Made by a program: the position numbers and the translations under genes
Source: Erysipelotrichaceae bacterium
Lineage (GTDB): Bacteria; Bacillota_I; Bacilli_A; Erysipelotrichales; Erysipelotrichaceae
DNA: 64,000 bases
Assembly: GCA_015058955.1 (NCBI GenBank)
Contig: SVBJ01000002.1
Location: 62,001-126,000 of the forward strand
Reading direction: 5' to 3'
Shown: positions 27,904-36,856 of the stretch, one piece after another
Position numbering within the stretch: the first letter of the stretch is position 1
How the letters are laid out: every line of letters begins with the position of its first letter
The notes under the pieces: model-generated
The model's database searches: none
Seen by the model: the letters and a program-made list of their open reading frames with translations, nothing else
Told to the model about the DNA's origin: nothing

Positions 27904-29037
27904 ATGAATGCATATGAAGTAAGTGTTAAGGATCTCATCAGAATACTGCTGAAAAAATGGTATATCATTGTCCTGTGTACAGCCATTCTGGCTGCCGGAG
28001 GACTGGCATATACCAGATTACAGAAGACCACAACATATTCAATGACGGGAAGAGTGGAACTTGAATCGGAAAAGGTTGACATCCACGAAGCCCTCAAGGT
28101 CATGGAAGACCGTCACTATTTAGCGAGAATCACCAAGAGCCGTACCGGCTGCAAATACAGCGTCAGACAGATAACTTCAATGTTTCTGATTCTGATATCT
28201 CCAAGCGGAAAGGATGCCGAGTTCGACATGAGCTATGGCGAAAAGGGACAGCTTGAGGAGATCATGAAGGAATACATGAAGGTGTACGTTGAGGAACTCA
28301 ACAGGATCACCGGTGATGTAACCCTGAAATCAATGACTTCAACTGAACTGAAGGAAAATGTCCGTTACGGCAGCAAGTCCAAAAACCTGATAATGGGTGC
28401 CGGAATCGGGCGGATCGGAAGCGTGGCTCTGATCTGTTCCTGGTACATCCTGAGAGAAGCTCTGCTTAATCAGGAAAACATAGAAAATGCCTTAGGCAGA
28501 AGAAGCCTTGGCAAAATCGGAAAATCAGCTGTCACACTGGGAGCGAAGCTTGACAGTGATAAGGACCGTCAGGTAATTGATTCCGCAATCAATGACATCA
28601 GACTGCATGGTTCAAAGGCGAAAATGATCGGCTTTGTCTCACCAAAACCGAATCAGGCGAAAGATAAGGCAGCACAGTTCGCCAATGTTCTGGCTGAAGA
28701 AGGAAAAAAAGTCCTGTTTATTGACAATAATGCCTCTGTTTTAAAGGAAGGCAATACAATCGAAACAGTAAATGATAAAATATATTATCTTAATAACAGT
28801 TATCTGGCAGATGATCCTGCCGGTAAGCTGGAAGAGCTGAAGAAACAGTATGACATGATCATCTGCAGTTCTGACCAGCTGCTTAAGGATGACTGTTCAA
28901 AAGCCTGTGCAGCCCGGGCAGATTCCGTCATCACCCTGATCAGGGAAGACAGAGAAACCACGGCAGCAGTCAGGGCAATTAAGGAAGAGCTTGAATATAT
29001 CGGAGCTAACAGCGACGGATATATTCTGGTCAGATAA
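27904..29037 (+). CDS. Wzz-like chain-length protein fused to a degenerate BY-kinase domain
   Basis: This 377-residue protein has an N-terminal Wzz-like part with membrane helices near residues 18-38 and 160-182. Its C-terminal domain resembles the cytoplasmic tyrosine autokinase that controls chain length. The kinase P-loop is destroyed: residues 246-254 read S-P-K-P-N-Q-A-K-D where S-x-x-x-G-E-G-K-S/T is expected. Walker B, normally IIDTPP, reads IICSSD, and no C-terminal tyrosine cluster is present. The extracellular part is also short. It is likely a non-enzymatic scaffold for polymer assembly. Confidence 0.75.
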   Translation: MNAYEVSVKDLIRILLKKWYIIVLCTAILAAGGLAYTRLQKTTTYSMTGRVELESEKVDIHEALKVMEDRHYLARITKSRTGCKYSVRQITSMFLILISPSGKDAEFDMSYGEKGQLEEIMKEYMKVYVEELNRITGDVTLKSMTSTELKENVRYGSKSKNLIMGAGIGRIGSVALICSWYILREALLNQENIENALGRRSLGKIGKSAVTLGAKLDSDKDRQVIDSAINDIRLHGSKAKMIGFVSPKPNQAKDKAAQFANVLAEEGKKVLFIDNNASVLKEGNTIETVNDKIYYLNNSYLADDPAGKLEELKKQYDMIICSSDQLLKDDCSKACAARADSVITLIREDRETTAAVRAIKEELEYIGANSDGYILVR

Positions 29038-29055
29038 GAGATGAGGTGTTTGGAT

Positions 29056-30099
29056 ATGATGGAAAAAGGCGCAACATTAATGATTACCGGTGGAACCGGT
29101 TCATTCGGAAATACCGTTCTGAAGCATTTCCTGGATTCTGATCTGGGAGAAATAAGGATCTTCTCCCGTGACGAAAAGAAACAGGATGACATGAGACATG
29201 AACTGCAGGCTAAGCATCCTGATCTTGCCAAGAAGGTAAAGTTCTACATTGGCGATGTCAGAAACCCTGATTCAATCAGAGATGCCATGCATGGTGTAGA
29301 CTATGTCTTCCATGCAGCAGCATTAAAACAGGTACCTTCCTGTGAGTTCTTCCCGATGGAAGCCGTCAGAACAAACATCATCGGTACAGACAACATGCTG
29401 CATGCTGCCATCGCCGAGAGAGTAAAGCGTGTCGTATGTCTGTCTACTGACAAGGCTGCCTATCCTATCAATGCCATGGGGATCTCCAAGGCCATGATGG
29501 AAAGAGTCATCTATGCCAATGCCAGAGTAGCTGCTGAACAGGGCAATACCGTCATCTGCTGTACCAGATATGGTAACGTCATGTGCTCAAGAGGTTCTGT
29601 CATTCCTCTGTTCATTGATCAGATCAAGGCCGGTGAGCCAATCACCATCACTGATCCGGACATGACCAGATTCTTAATGAATCTTGATGAAGCCGTTGAT
29701 CTGGTTCAGTTTGCTTTTGAACATGCCAATCCTGGTGATCTGTTCATCCAGAAGGCTGATGCTTCCACGATCGGAACTCTGGCTAAGGCTGTTCAGACCG
29801 TATTCGGCGATACCGGTACCAGAATCATCGGTACCAGACATGGAGAAAAGCTCTATGAGACATTAATGACCCGTGAGGAACGCTTAAGAAGCGAAGACAT
29901 GGGCAGATACTTCCGCGTTGCTGCTGACAACAGAGACCTTAACTATGACAAGTTCTTTGTGGACGGCAAGGTACAGACCATGGCTGATGAAGCCTATACC
30001 AGCCATAACACCAACAGACTTGATGTTGAAGGCACCATCGCCAAGATCAAGACTACTGACTATGTAAAGGAACAGATGGAAATACTGGGAATTAAATAA
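29056..30099 (+). CDS. UDP-GlcNAc 4,6-dehydratase/5-epimerase (CapE-like)
   Basis: This 347-residue SDR enzyme carries the nucleotide motif TGGTGSFG and the catalytic region STDKAAYPINAMGISKAMME, where Met replaces the usual SDR Tyr, as in CapE/WbjB/FlaA1-type dehydratases. It performs the first step of UDP-L-FucNAc synthesis. Start choice: ATG 29041 precedes the ribosome binding site gaggtg, so ATG 29056 (or 29059) is preferred. The next two genes encode the CapF-like and CapG-like enzymes of the same pathway. Confidence 0.9.
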   Translation: MMEKGATLMITGGTGSFGNTVLKHFLDSDLGEIRIFSRDEKKQDDMRHELQAKHPDLAKKVKFYIGDVRNPDSIRDAMHGVDYVFHAAALKQVPSCEFFPMEAVRTNIIGTDNMLHAAIAERVKRVVCLSTDKAAYPINAMGISKAMMERVIYANARVAAEQGNTVICCTRYGNVMCSRGSVIPLFIDQIKAGEPITITDPDMTRFLMNLDEAVDLVQFAFEHANPGDLFIQKADASTIGTLAKAVQTVFGDTGTRIIGTRHGEKLYETLMTREERLRSEDMGRYFRVAADNRDLNYDKFFVDGKVQTMADEAYTSHNTNRLDVEGTIAKIKTTDYVKEQMEILGIK

Positions 30100-31305
30100 A
30101 TGAAGATACTGATTACCGGAGCAAAAGGCTTTGTAGGAAAGAATCTTACGGAAAACCTGAAAAACATCAGAGATGGCAAGAACCGCACCAGGAGCATATC
30201 GGTTGAGGACATTTTTGAGTATGACCTCGACTCCACTGCCCGGCAGCTGGAGGAATACTGTTCAAAGTGCGACTTTGTCTTTAATCTGGCCGGGGTAAAC
30301 AGACCGAAGGACGCTTCCGAGTTCATGAAGGGAAACTTCGGGTTTGCCAGTACCCTGCTGGATACTCTGCAGAAATACGGGAATACCTGTCCGGTAATGT
30401 TATCAAGTTCGATTCAGGCTACTCTGATCGGACGATATGGGGAAAGCGACTACGGCCGCAGCAAGCTGGCCGGGGAGGAACTGTTCTTCCGGTATGGACA
30501 AAAGACCGGGGCCAGGGTGCTGGTTTACCGTTTCCCTAATCTTTTCGGTAAGTGGTGCAGACCTAACTACAACAGTGCCGTAGCTACTTTCTGCAATAAC
30601 ATTGCCAATGATCTGCCTATAATCGTCAATGACAGAAATACCAGGCTGGAATTACTGTATATTGATGATCTGGTAGAGGAAATGCTTGATGCTCTGGAAG
30701 GAAAGGAGCATCACTGTGATTATGACGGTCTGGATCCTGTCAATAGTGATGAGGGAAAATACTGTTATGTTCCGGTGACCCATAAAGTTACTCTGGGAGA
30801 AATAACCGATCTGCTGTATCAGTTTGAACGGCAGAGAAAGACTCTGATCATGCCGGAAATACCGGAAGGATCCTTTGCCAAGAAGCTTTATTCAACATAT
30901 CTTTCCTATCGGCCGCCGGAAAAGATGGTTCTGGAATTCAACGGCAACGCTGATGAAAGAGGCTGCTTTACCGAAATGGTTAAGACTCTTAACTGCGGTC
31001 AGTTTTCGGTCAATGTATCCAAGCCAGGCATTACCAAGGGACAGCACTGGCACAACACCAAGTGGGAAATGTTCATGGTGGTATCAGGCAGGGCACTGAT
31101 CCAGGAAAGAAAGATTGATACGGATGAAATAATTGAATTTGAAGCTGACGGGGATCACCTGAAGGCAGTCTACATGCTGCCGGGATATACCCATAACATC
31201 ATTAACCTGTCTAAGACCGAAAACCTGGTAACTCTTATGTGGGCTAATGAACTGTTTGATCCGAAGCACCCGGACACCTTTTATCTGAAAGTCAAGGAGG
31301 ACTGA
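30100..31305 (+). CDS. CapF-like reductase/epimerase of the UDP-L-FucNAc pathway
   Basis: This 401-residue fusion has an N-terminal SDR domain (MKILITGAKGFVGKNL) and a C-terminal cupin (about 285-400) with PGITKGQHWHNTKWE as the metal-binding stretch. That architecture is characteristic of CapF/WbjC, which epimerises at C3 and reduces at C4 to give UDP-L-TalNAc. The ATG directly abuts the TAA of the CapE-like gene, indicating tight coupling. The product is converted to UDP-L-FucNAc by the next enzyme. Confidence 0.92.
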   Translation: MKILITGAKGFVGKNLTENLKNIRDGKNRTRSISVEDIFEYDLDSTARQLEEYCSKCDFVFNLAGVNRPKDASEFMKGNFGFASTLLDTLQKYGNTCPVMLSSSIQATLIGRYGESDYGRSKLAGEELFFRYGQKTGARVLVYRFPNLFGKWCRPNYNSAVATFCNNIANDLPIIVNDRNTRLELLYIDDLVEEMLDALEGKEHHCDYDGLDPVNSDEGKYCYVPVTHKVTLGEITDLLYQFERQRKTLIMPEIPEGSFAKKLYSTYLSYRPPEKMVLEFNGNADERGCFTEMVKTLNCGQFSVNVSKPGITKGQHWHNTKWEMFMVVSGRALIQERKIDTDEIIEFEADGDHLKAVYMLPGYTHNIINLSKTENLVTLMWANELFDPKHPDTFYLKVKED

Positions 31306-31308
31306 ACC

Positions 31309-32475
31309 GTGAAGAAAACAGGATTTGAGAATAACGGAAAACTGAAACTGATGATCATAGTCGGTACCAGACCGGAAATCATCAGACTATCGGCCGTAAT
31401 CAGAAAATGCCGTCAGTATTTTGATACTCTGCTGGTCCATACCGGCCAGAATTACGATTACAACCTTAACGGGGTATTCTTTAAGGATTTGGAACTGGGT
31501 GAACCTGATTTCTATCTTGACGCCGTGGGCAGGGATCTGGGTGAAACCGTTGGTAACATCATTGCCAAGTCATACCGGCTGATGGTGGAGACTTCCCCGG
31601 AAGCCGTACTGGTACTTGGTGATACCAACAGCTGTCTGGCCGTCATCGGTGCAAAGAGACTGCATATTCCGGTTTTCCACATGGAAGCTGGCAACAGATG
31701 CAAGGATGAATGTCTGCCGGAAGAAACCAACAGAAGGATCGTTGACATCATCGCTGACGTCAATCTGCCTTACTCTGAACATGCCCGCCGTTATCTGATT
31801 GAATGCGGATTTCCTAAGGAAAGAACATTCGTTACCGGTTCACCAATGGCTGAGGTGCTTCATGGCAGTCTGGCAAAGATCGAAAAATCAGACATTCATG
31901 AAAGACTTGGCCTGGAAAAGGGCAGATATATCCTGTTATCAGCACACAGGGAGGAAAACATCGATACTGATGAAAACTTTACCTCACTGTTTACAGCCAT
32001 CAACAGAATGGCTGAAAAATACGACATGCCTGTTCTTTACTCCTGTCATCCAAGAAGCCGCAAGAAACTGGAAAAAAGCGGATTCAAGCTGGATGATAGA
32101 GTAATCCAGCATGAACCTCTGGGTTTTATTGACTATAACTGTCTGCAGATGAATGCTTTCGCAGTCGTCAGTGATTCAGGTACCTTACCGGAAGAATCAA
32201 GTTTCTTTACATCAGTGGGAAAGCCTTTCCCGGCTGTATGCATCAGAACTTCAACCGAAAGACCGGAAGCACTTGATAAGGCCTGCTTCGTGATTGCAGG
32301 CATCAGAACCGAAAGCCTGTTACAGGCAGTTGATACTGCCGTGGAAATGAACCGTAACGGGGATCATGGCATACCGGTTCCGGACTATCTGGACGAGAAT
32401 GTTTCCGTCAAGGTAATCAAGATCATCCAGTCATATACTGAGATCGTCAATAAAATGGTCTGGAGAAAGAAGTAA
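31309..32475 (+). CDS. UDP-N-acetyl sugar 2-epimerase (CapG/WecB-like)
   Basis: This 388-residue non-hydrolysing epimerase has the family opening MIIVGTRPEIIRLSAV, the HTGQNYD motif, HMEAGNR and the late SDSGTLPEESSF motif. In CapE-CapF-CapG clusters it converts UDP-L-TalNAc (6-deoxy) to UDP-L-FucNAc; UDP-GlcNAc to UDP-ManNAc is the alternative. Translation begins at GTG 31309, with aaggagg 8-9 bases upstream. The order of three pathway enzymes in sequence supports the FucNAc assignment. Confidence 0.9.
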   Translation: MKKTGFENNGKLKLMIIVGTRPEIIRLSAVIRKCRQYFDTLLVHTGQNYDYNLNGVFFKDLELGEPDFYLDAVGRDLGETVGNIIAKSYRLMVETSPEAVLVLGDTNSCLAVIGAKRLHIPVFHMEAGNRCKDECLPEETNRRIVDIIADVNLPYSEHARRYLIECGFPKERTFVTGSPMAEVLHGSLAKIEKSDIHERLGLEKGRYILLSAHREENIDTDENFTSLFTAINRMAEKYDMPVLYSCHPRSRKKLEKSGFKLDDRVIQHEPLGFIDYNCLQMNAFAVVSDSGTLPEESSFFTSVGKPFPAVCIRTSTERPEALDKACFVIAGIRTESLLQAVDTAVEMNRNGDHGIPVPDYLDENVSVKVIKIIQSYTEIVNKMVWRKK

Positions 32476-32488
32476 AGGGGTAATTGAA

Positions 32489-33688
32489 TTGAAAAAGCTT
32501 GTACAGATCAATTCCGTCTGTTACGGGAGTACGGGCCGAATTGCCCGTTCAATCAGTAATGCTGCCAGAAAGAACGGTTATGAAGTTCATACCTTTTTTG
32601 GCCGCGGCCTGCCGTTTGATGAAACCTGCACCCGTATCGGCAACACACTGGAAATCTGCCTGAGTGGCCTTAACACCAGGCTTTTTGGCGTACATGCCGA
32701 ATGGAGCAGGTCTGCAACCAGACAGCTCATTGAAGAAATAGAAAAAATTCAGCCTGATGTCATTCAGATCCATAACGTTCACGGTTATTATCTGAATAAG
32801 ACAATGCTGTTTGAATATCTGAAGAAACACGACTATCCGGTAGTGTGGACCATGCATGACTGCTGGGCCTTTACCGGTCACTGTGCCTATTTTGATTATC
32901 CGGCCTGTGATAAGTGGATGACGGGCTGCAGTAACTGCCCGCGTAAAAAAGACTATCCGCAGTCCTGGGTAATTGATGCATCCGCAAAGGAATACCGGAA
33001 GAAAAAGGAACTGTTTAATGGGGTTAAGAACATGACCCTGGTAACTCCTTCCGAATGGCTCAAGGGTCTGATCGGCCAGTCTTTCCTGAAGAATTATGAC
33101 TGCCATTGCATTAATAACGGCATTGACATCAGCAGTTTTCACAAGACAGAAGACGCAAGTCTTTATGAAACCTTCGGCATTCCGCAGGATAAGAAGATCG
33201 TCTTAGGTGTTGCGTCAATATGGGAAAGAAGAAAAGGTCTTGATGACCTTGCTGAACTGGCAGGGATCCTGGATGATGAATATCAGATCGTTGCGGTAGG
33301 TCTTAATGACAAACAGATCAAGGAACTTGATTCAAGGATCATCGGCATTAAGAGGACGGAAAACATTCAGCAGCTGGCCGGCCTTTACAGCATGGCTTAT
33401 GCTCTGATCAATCCTACTCTGGAAGATAACTTCCCGACAACCAACCTTGAGGCCATGGCCTGCGGAACACCGGTAATAACCTACAATACCGGCGGAAGCA
33501 TTGAAGTCATCAATGAAAAAACCGGTCTGGTTACGGAAACCAATGACCGGAAGGGTCTGTTAAAGGCCATAAAGGAACTAAAGATCCGTCATGTACCTGA
33601 GTATGAAGCTCTTAAGTACTCTGATGAGAACATGTGCAAAGCTTATCTTGAGCTGTATGACGCTGTTTCAGGTGGAAAGAATGAATAA
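32489..33688 (+). CDS. GT4 glycosyltransferase
   Basis: This 399-residue GT-B enzyme has the GT4 nucleotide-sugar motif near residues 310-330 (LINPTLEDNFPTTNLEAMACGTPVI). The N-terminal half contains a cysteine-containing segment (about 130-165) with AFTGHCAYFD, seen in colanic-acid-type transferases. The start is TTG 32489, with aaagggg 8 bases upstream. Its substrate cannot be assigned. The following flippase gene overlaps it by 8 bases. Confidence 0.9.
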   Translation: MKKLVQINSVCYGSTGRIARSISNAARKNGYEVHTFFGRGLPFDETCTRIGNTLEICLSGLNTRLFGVHAEWSRSATRQLIEEIEKIQPDVIQIHNVHGYYLNKTMLFEYLKKHDYPVVWTMHDCWAFTGHCAYFDYPACDKWMTGCSNCPRKKDYPQSWVIDASAKEYRKKKELFNGVKNMTLVTPSEWLKGLIGQSFLKNYDCHCINNGIDISSFHKTEDASLYETFGIPQDKKIVLGVASIWERRKGLDDLAELAGILDDEYQIVAVGLNDKQIKELDSRIIGIKRTENIQQLAGLYSMAYALINPTLEDNFPTTNLEAMACGTPVITYNTGGSIEVINEKTGLVTETNDRKGLLKAIKELKIRHVPEYEALKYSDENMCKAYLELYDAVSGGKNE

Positions 33689-35138
33689 CAATATCAAAAA
33701 GAACGTTGTTTATCAGACAATATACCGAGTGCTGACGGTTCTGACACCATTAATAACGAGTCCGATTTTATCCAGGGCTCTGGGTGCTGATAAGCTTGGA
33801 ATCTATTCAGCAACGATTACCTGGGTAAATTACTTCATGTTACTGGCGTTACTTGGTATCGAGAACTACGGCAGCCGCTCCATTGCCATTGTGCAGGATA
33901 ATGACGAAAAAAGGAAACAGACGTTCTGGGACATATATGCGATCCAGATCATTTCGTCGTTGCTGGCACTGGGGCTGTATGCGGTATCGCTTCTTTTCAT
34001 TGCCCCGGAAAGACATGCAATTGCCATCATTCACGGCTTATGGCTGATCAGCTACATCATCAATGTCAACTGGTACTTCATCGGCATTGAGGAGTTCAGG
34101 CTGACGGCGATCCGCAACATCATTACCAAGGTACTGGCGGTAGTGCTGATCGTTCTGCTTATCCATAAACCTGAGGATCTTAATCTTTATGCCCGGATCA
34201 TGGCCGGGGATGCCGTACTGACCAACCTGATCATTCTGCCGTTTCTGTTCAGGGATACGGGATTCAGGAAACCAAGTTTTGACGGCATGAAGAAACACAT
34301 CAAGCCGATACTGATTCTGTTTGTTCCGATCATTGCCTGGAGCATTTTCCATCTGGCAGACAAGAGTCTGCTGGACAGATTTGCCTCAGAAACACAGTCA
34401 GGTTATTACTATAACGCTGACAAGATCATTAACATACCTCTGGCGGTCGTTACCGGATTAAATACGGTATTTCTGCCAAGGATATCTCATGTTTACAGCA
34501 AGGGCGACCGTAAGGAAGCCGGCCGACTGATCGGTAATTCGATTGAACTGATGCTGTTTATGGCCTGTGCCATCGGCATCGGTATTGCCAGTGTATCAAA
34601 AGAATTCGTGCCTTTCTTCTTCGGTGAAGGATATGAGCCTGTAACACAGTTAATTTACTGGTTTACTCCGGTTCTGTTCTGTAACTCCCTAAGTGAGCTG
34701 ATCAGATATCAGTACATGATTCCGAAGAAACTGGATAAGCATTATAACCTGTGTGTTGTAATAGCTGCCGTCTGTGCGGTAATTGCCGATTTCCTTCTGA
34801 TTCCAAGACTGGGACCGGTTGGAGCGGTAATGGGAACACTGATTGGTGAAGCAACGATCGTAGTCGTTGAGCTGATCGTCTGTCATGGACATATCTCCTT
34901 CCTGGGTTATCTGGGAAAGAATATCATATATTTCATTCTGGCAGCTGCCATGTTTGCCACTGTCAGGGCAACAGCTTCCATTCTCAACATCAGACCGCTG
35001 TTCAAGATAGCCATCATGATCATGGCCGGTGGTGCAGTATACATGATCGGCTGCATAATTTACTGGTGCATCAACAGACAGAGTCTGTTCAATGAACAGG
35101 TAATCAGAAGAGTTCAGAGAATGTTCTTTAATAAGTAA
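33681..35138 (+). CDS. Wzx-type polysaccharide flippase 1
   Basis: This 485-residue protein has about twelve to fourteen hydrophobic segments of the MOP superfamily, with the typical N-terminus NNNIKKNVVYQTIYRVL. I chose ATG 33681 because the longer frame (from 33591) lies within the glycosyltransferase gene and aggtgg precedes 33681. It would flip undecaprenyl-linked repeat units. A second flippase is present at 42597. Only 43 bases separate it from the LCP gene. Confidence 0.9.
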   Translation: MNNNIKKNVVYQTIYRVLTVLTPLITSPILSRALGADKLGIYSATITWVNYFMLLALLGIENYGSRSIAIVQDNDEKRKQTFWDIYAIQIISSLLALGLYAVSLLFIAPERHAIAIIHGLWLISYIINVNWYFIGIEEFRLTAIRNIITKVLAVVLIVLLIHKPEDLNLYARIMAGDAVLTNLIILPFLFRDTGFRKPSFDGMKKHIKPILILFVPIIAWSIFHLADKSLLDRFASETQSGYYYNADKIINIPLAVVTGLNTVFLPRISHVYSKGDRKEAGRLIGNSIELMLFMACAIGIGIASVSKEFVPFFFGEGYEPVTQLIYWFTPVLFCNSLSELIRYQYMIPKKLDKHYNLCVVIAAVCAVIADFLLIPRLGPVGAVMGTLIGEATIVVVELIVCHGHISFLGYLGKNIIYFILAAAMFATVRATASILNIRPLFKIAIMIMAGGAVYMIGCIIYWCINRQSLFNEQVIRRVQRMFFNK

Positions 35139-35181
35139 ATATCTTTATATTTCATAAAACGTCTATATATGCGGAGGACCA

Positions 35182-36855
35182 ATGGCCAGAAAACAAACCA
35201 GGAAGAAAAATTCCATCGTCATATACATTATCTCAATGGCTGCAGCCGTTGGTTTAGGCGTGGCTTCCTGGCTGGCATTTAACACCGTAACCGGTCTTAA
35301 CATCATTCCGCAGAAATATACTGACATCATGATGTATGTTCTGATCGGCATTAATGCCTTATTTGGATTAATTGCCATCATACCCGGTGTCAGCAATCTC
35401 AACAAGATCCTGCAGACCGTAATATCGGCAGCGCTGGCTGTCGGCCTGATATATGGAAATACCGTAATTCCTCAGTACATGGGACAGTTTGAAAGAATGT
35501 TCAATAAGGTCCCGGAGGAAGGAACACTGCTGATGAGCGTTTATACACTCAAAGATTCGGAAATACAGGATGTTGAAGATCTGGAAAATGTCAGTGTCGG
35601 TGTTCTGGCAAAAAAGGATGCTGATTATCTGGATTATTCCTATAAGGTCATATCGAGAGAACTCAACGGGGAACAGATCGTACCTGTTGAATATGAAGAC
35701 ATCTATCTGCTGGGAGAGGATCTGTTAAGCGGAAAGATCAAGGCTGCCCTGATGAACCAGACGTATGCTCAGTTCATATCCGAGAACTCTGATTTTGAGA
35801 GTTTTCCCCAGGATACACAGGTCATCTATACCATTGAACACAAGATCCAACTGAACTATCAGTCCAATGCCGTTGGTAATATAACTCAGGAACCATTCAT
35901 CATTGCGGTAAGCGGCAATGATACCTGGGATTACCGGGAAATGAATCCGAGCAATCTGACCAGATCAGACGTTAACATGCTGGTAGTGGTCAATCCTCTG
36001 ACCAAAAAGGCACTGATCGTATCAGTCCCAAGAGACACCTATGTACCTTTATGGGGCGATTACGATGCCATGGATAAGCTTACCCATGCTACCATCTATG
36101 GCATGGATACCTGGGAACAGACGCTGAACAGTCTGCTGGAAACGGACATCAACTATTTTGTAAGGATCAATTTCCAGTCGCTGGTCAATGTCATTGATGC
36201 CTTGGGCGGCATTGAAATTGACAATCCATACGAGATGACCATTGCCTTCAATACTTTTGACAGGGAAACAGGAAGGCTTGGCGGCGAGACTCATACCTTT
36301 GAAGAAGGAAGGATCCACATCACCGGCAATCAGGCTCTGGGATATGTCAGAGAGAGAAAGAGTTTGAGAAACGGCGACGTTGACAGAGTAAAGCATCAGG
36401 CAGTGGTTCTGAAGGGAATCATTGACAAGGTAACGCAGGTATCGGTAATTACCAAGGTAACAGACCTGCTGAAAGCTGTTGAAGGTACCTTCATTACTGA
36501 TCTGAATACTGATCAGATCTATGCTCTGGTTCAGATGCAGTTAGATGACATGGCCAGCTGGACTCTGGCTTCCACGACCATTACCGGTTATGGAGACATG
36601 AGAACAAGCTATGCCATGGGCAGCGGTGACTATGAGGTTGAAGAAGAAGTTGAAGTTGAAGTGCCGGTTGTTGATGAAGAAGGAAACCCTGTCTATGACG
36701 AAGAAGGCAATCAGCTTATCGAGATCGTAACGGAAACCCAGACAGTTACCCATGAAGCTCAGACTTATGCGGTATTCATTCCGGATGAAGCTTCGGTGCA
36801 GAATGCCATAAATGCGATAAATGAAATCATGAATGAAAGGCCGGTGGAACAGTAA
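35182..36855 (+). CDS. LytR-CpsA-Psr (LCP) family glycopolymer ligase
   Basis: This 557-residue membrane protein has three N-terminal hydrophobic helices. A region of about 150 residues outside the membrane follows (residues 110-240), and then the LCP catalytic domain. Hallmarks are the DVNMLVVVNP strand, SVPRDTYVPL and the NGDVDRVKHQ motif that contacts the pyrophosphate of the lipid donor. LCP enzymes move polymers from undecaprenyl-diphosphate onto peptidoglycan. The C-terminus has an acidic repeat (alternating Glu and Val, then two DEEGN copies) of unknown role. RBS ggagga precedes ATG. Located inside the locus, it likely attaches the local polysaccharide to the wall. Confidence 0.93.
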   Translation: MARKQTRKKNSIVIYIISMAAAVGLGVASWLAFNTVTGLNIIPQKYTDIMMYVLIGINALFGLIAIIPGVSNLNKILQTVISAALAVGLIYGNTVIPQYMGQFERMFNKVPEEGTLLMSVYTLKDSEIQDVEDLENVSVGVLAKKDADYLDYSYKVISRELNGEQIVPVEYEDIYLLGEDLLSGKIKAALMNQTYAQFISENSDFESFPQDTQVIYTIEHKIQLNYQSNAVGNITQEPFIIAVSGNDTWDYREMNPSNLTRSDVNMLVVVNPLTKKALIVSVPRDTYVPLWGDYDAMDKLTHATIYGMDTWEQTLNSLLETDINYFVRINFQSLVNVIDALGGIEIDNPYEMTIAFNTFDRETGRLGGETHTFEEGRIHITGNQALGYVRERKSLRNGDVDRVKHQAVVLKGIIDKVTQVSVITKVTDLLKAVEGTFITDLNTDQIYALVQMQLDDMASWTLASTTITGYGDMRTSYAMGSGDYEVEEEVEVEVPVVDEEGNPVYDEEGNQLIEIVTETQTVTHEAQTYAVFIPDEASVQNAINAINEIMNERPVEQ

Positions 36856-36856
36856 G

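Noticed and set aside
33591-33680. A longer N-terminus for flippase 1
   Set aside because: The extra codons overlap the glycosyltransferase gene and are not flippase-like; aggtgg sits before ATG 33681.
36640-36740. Low-complexity artefact at the LCP C-terminus
   Set aside because: The acidic Glu/Val run stays in frame with varied codons and the protein continues normally, so it is a real tail.
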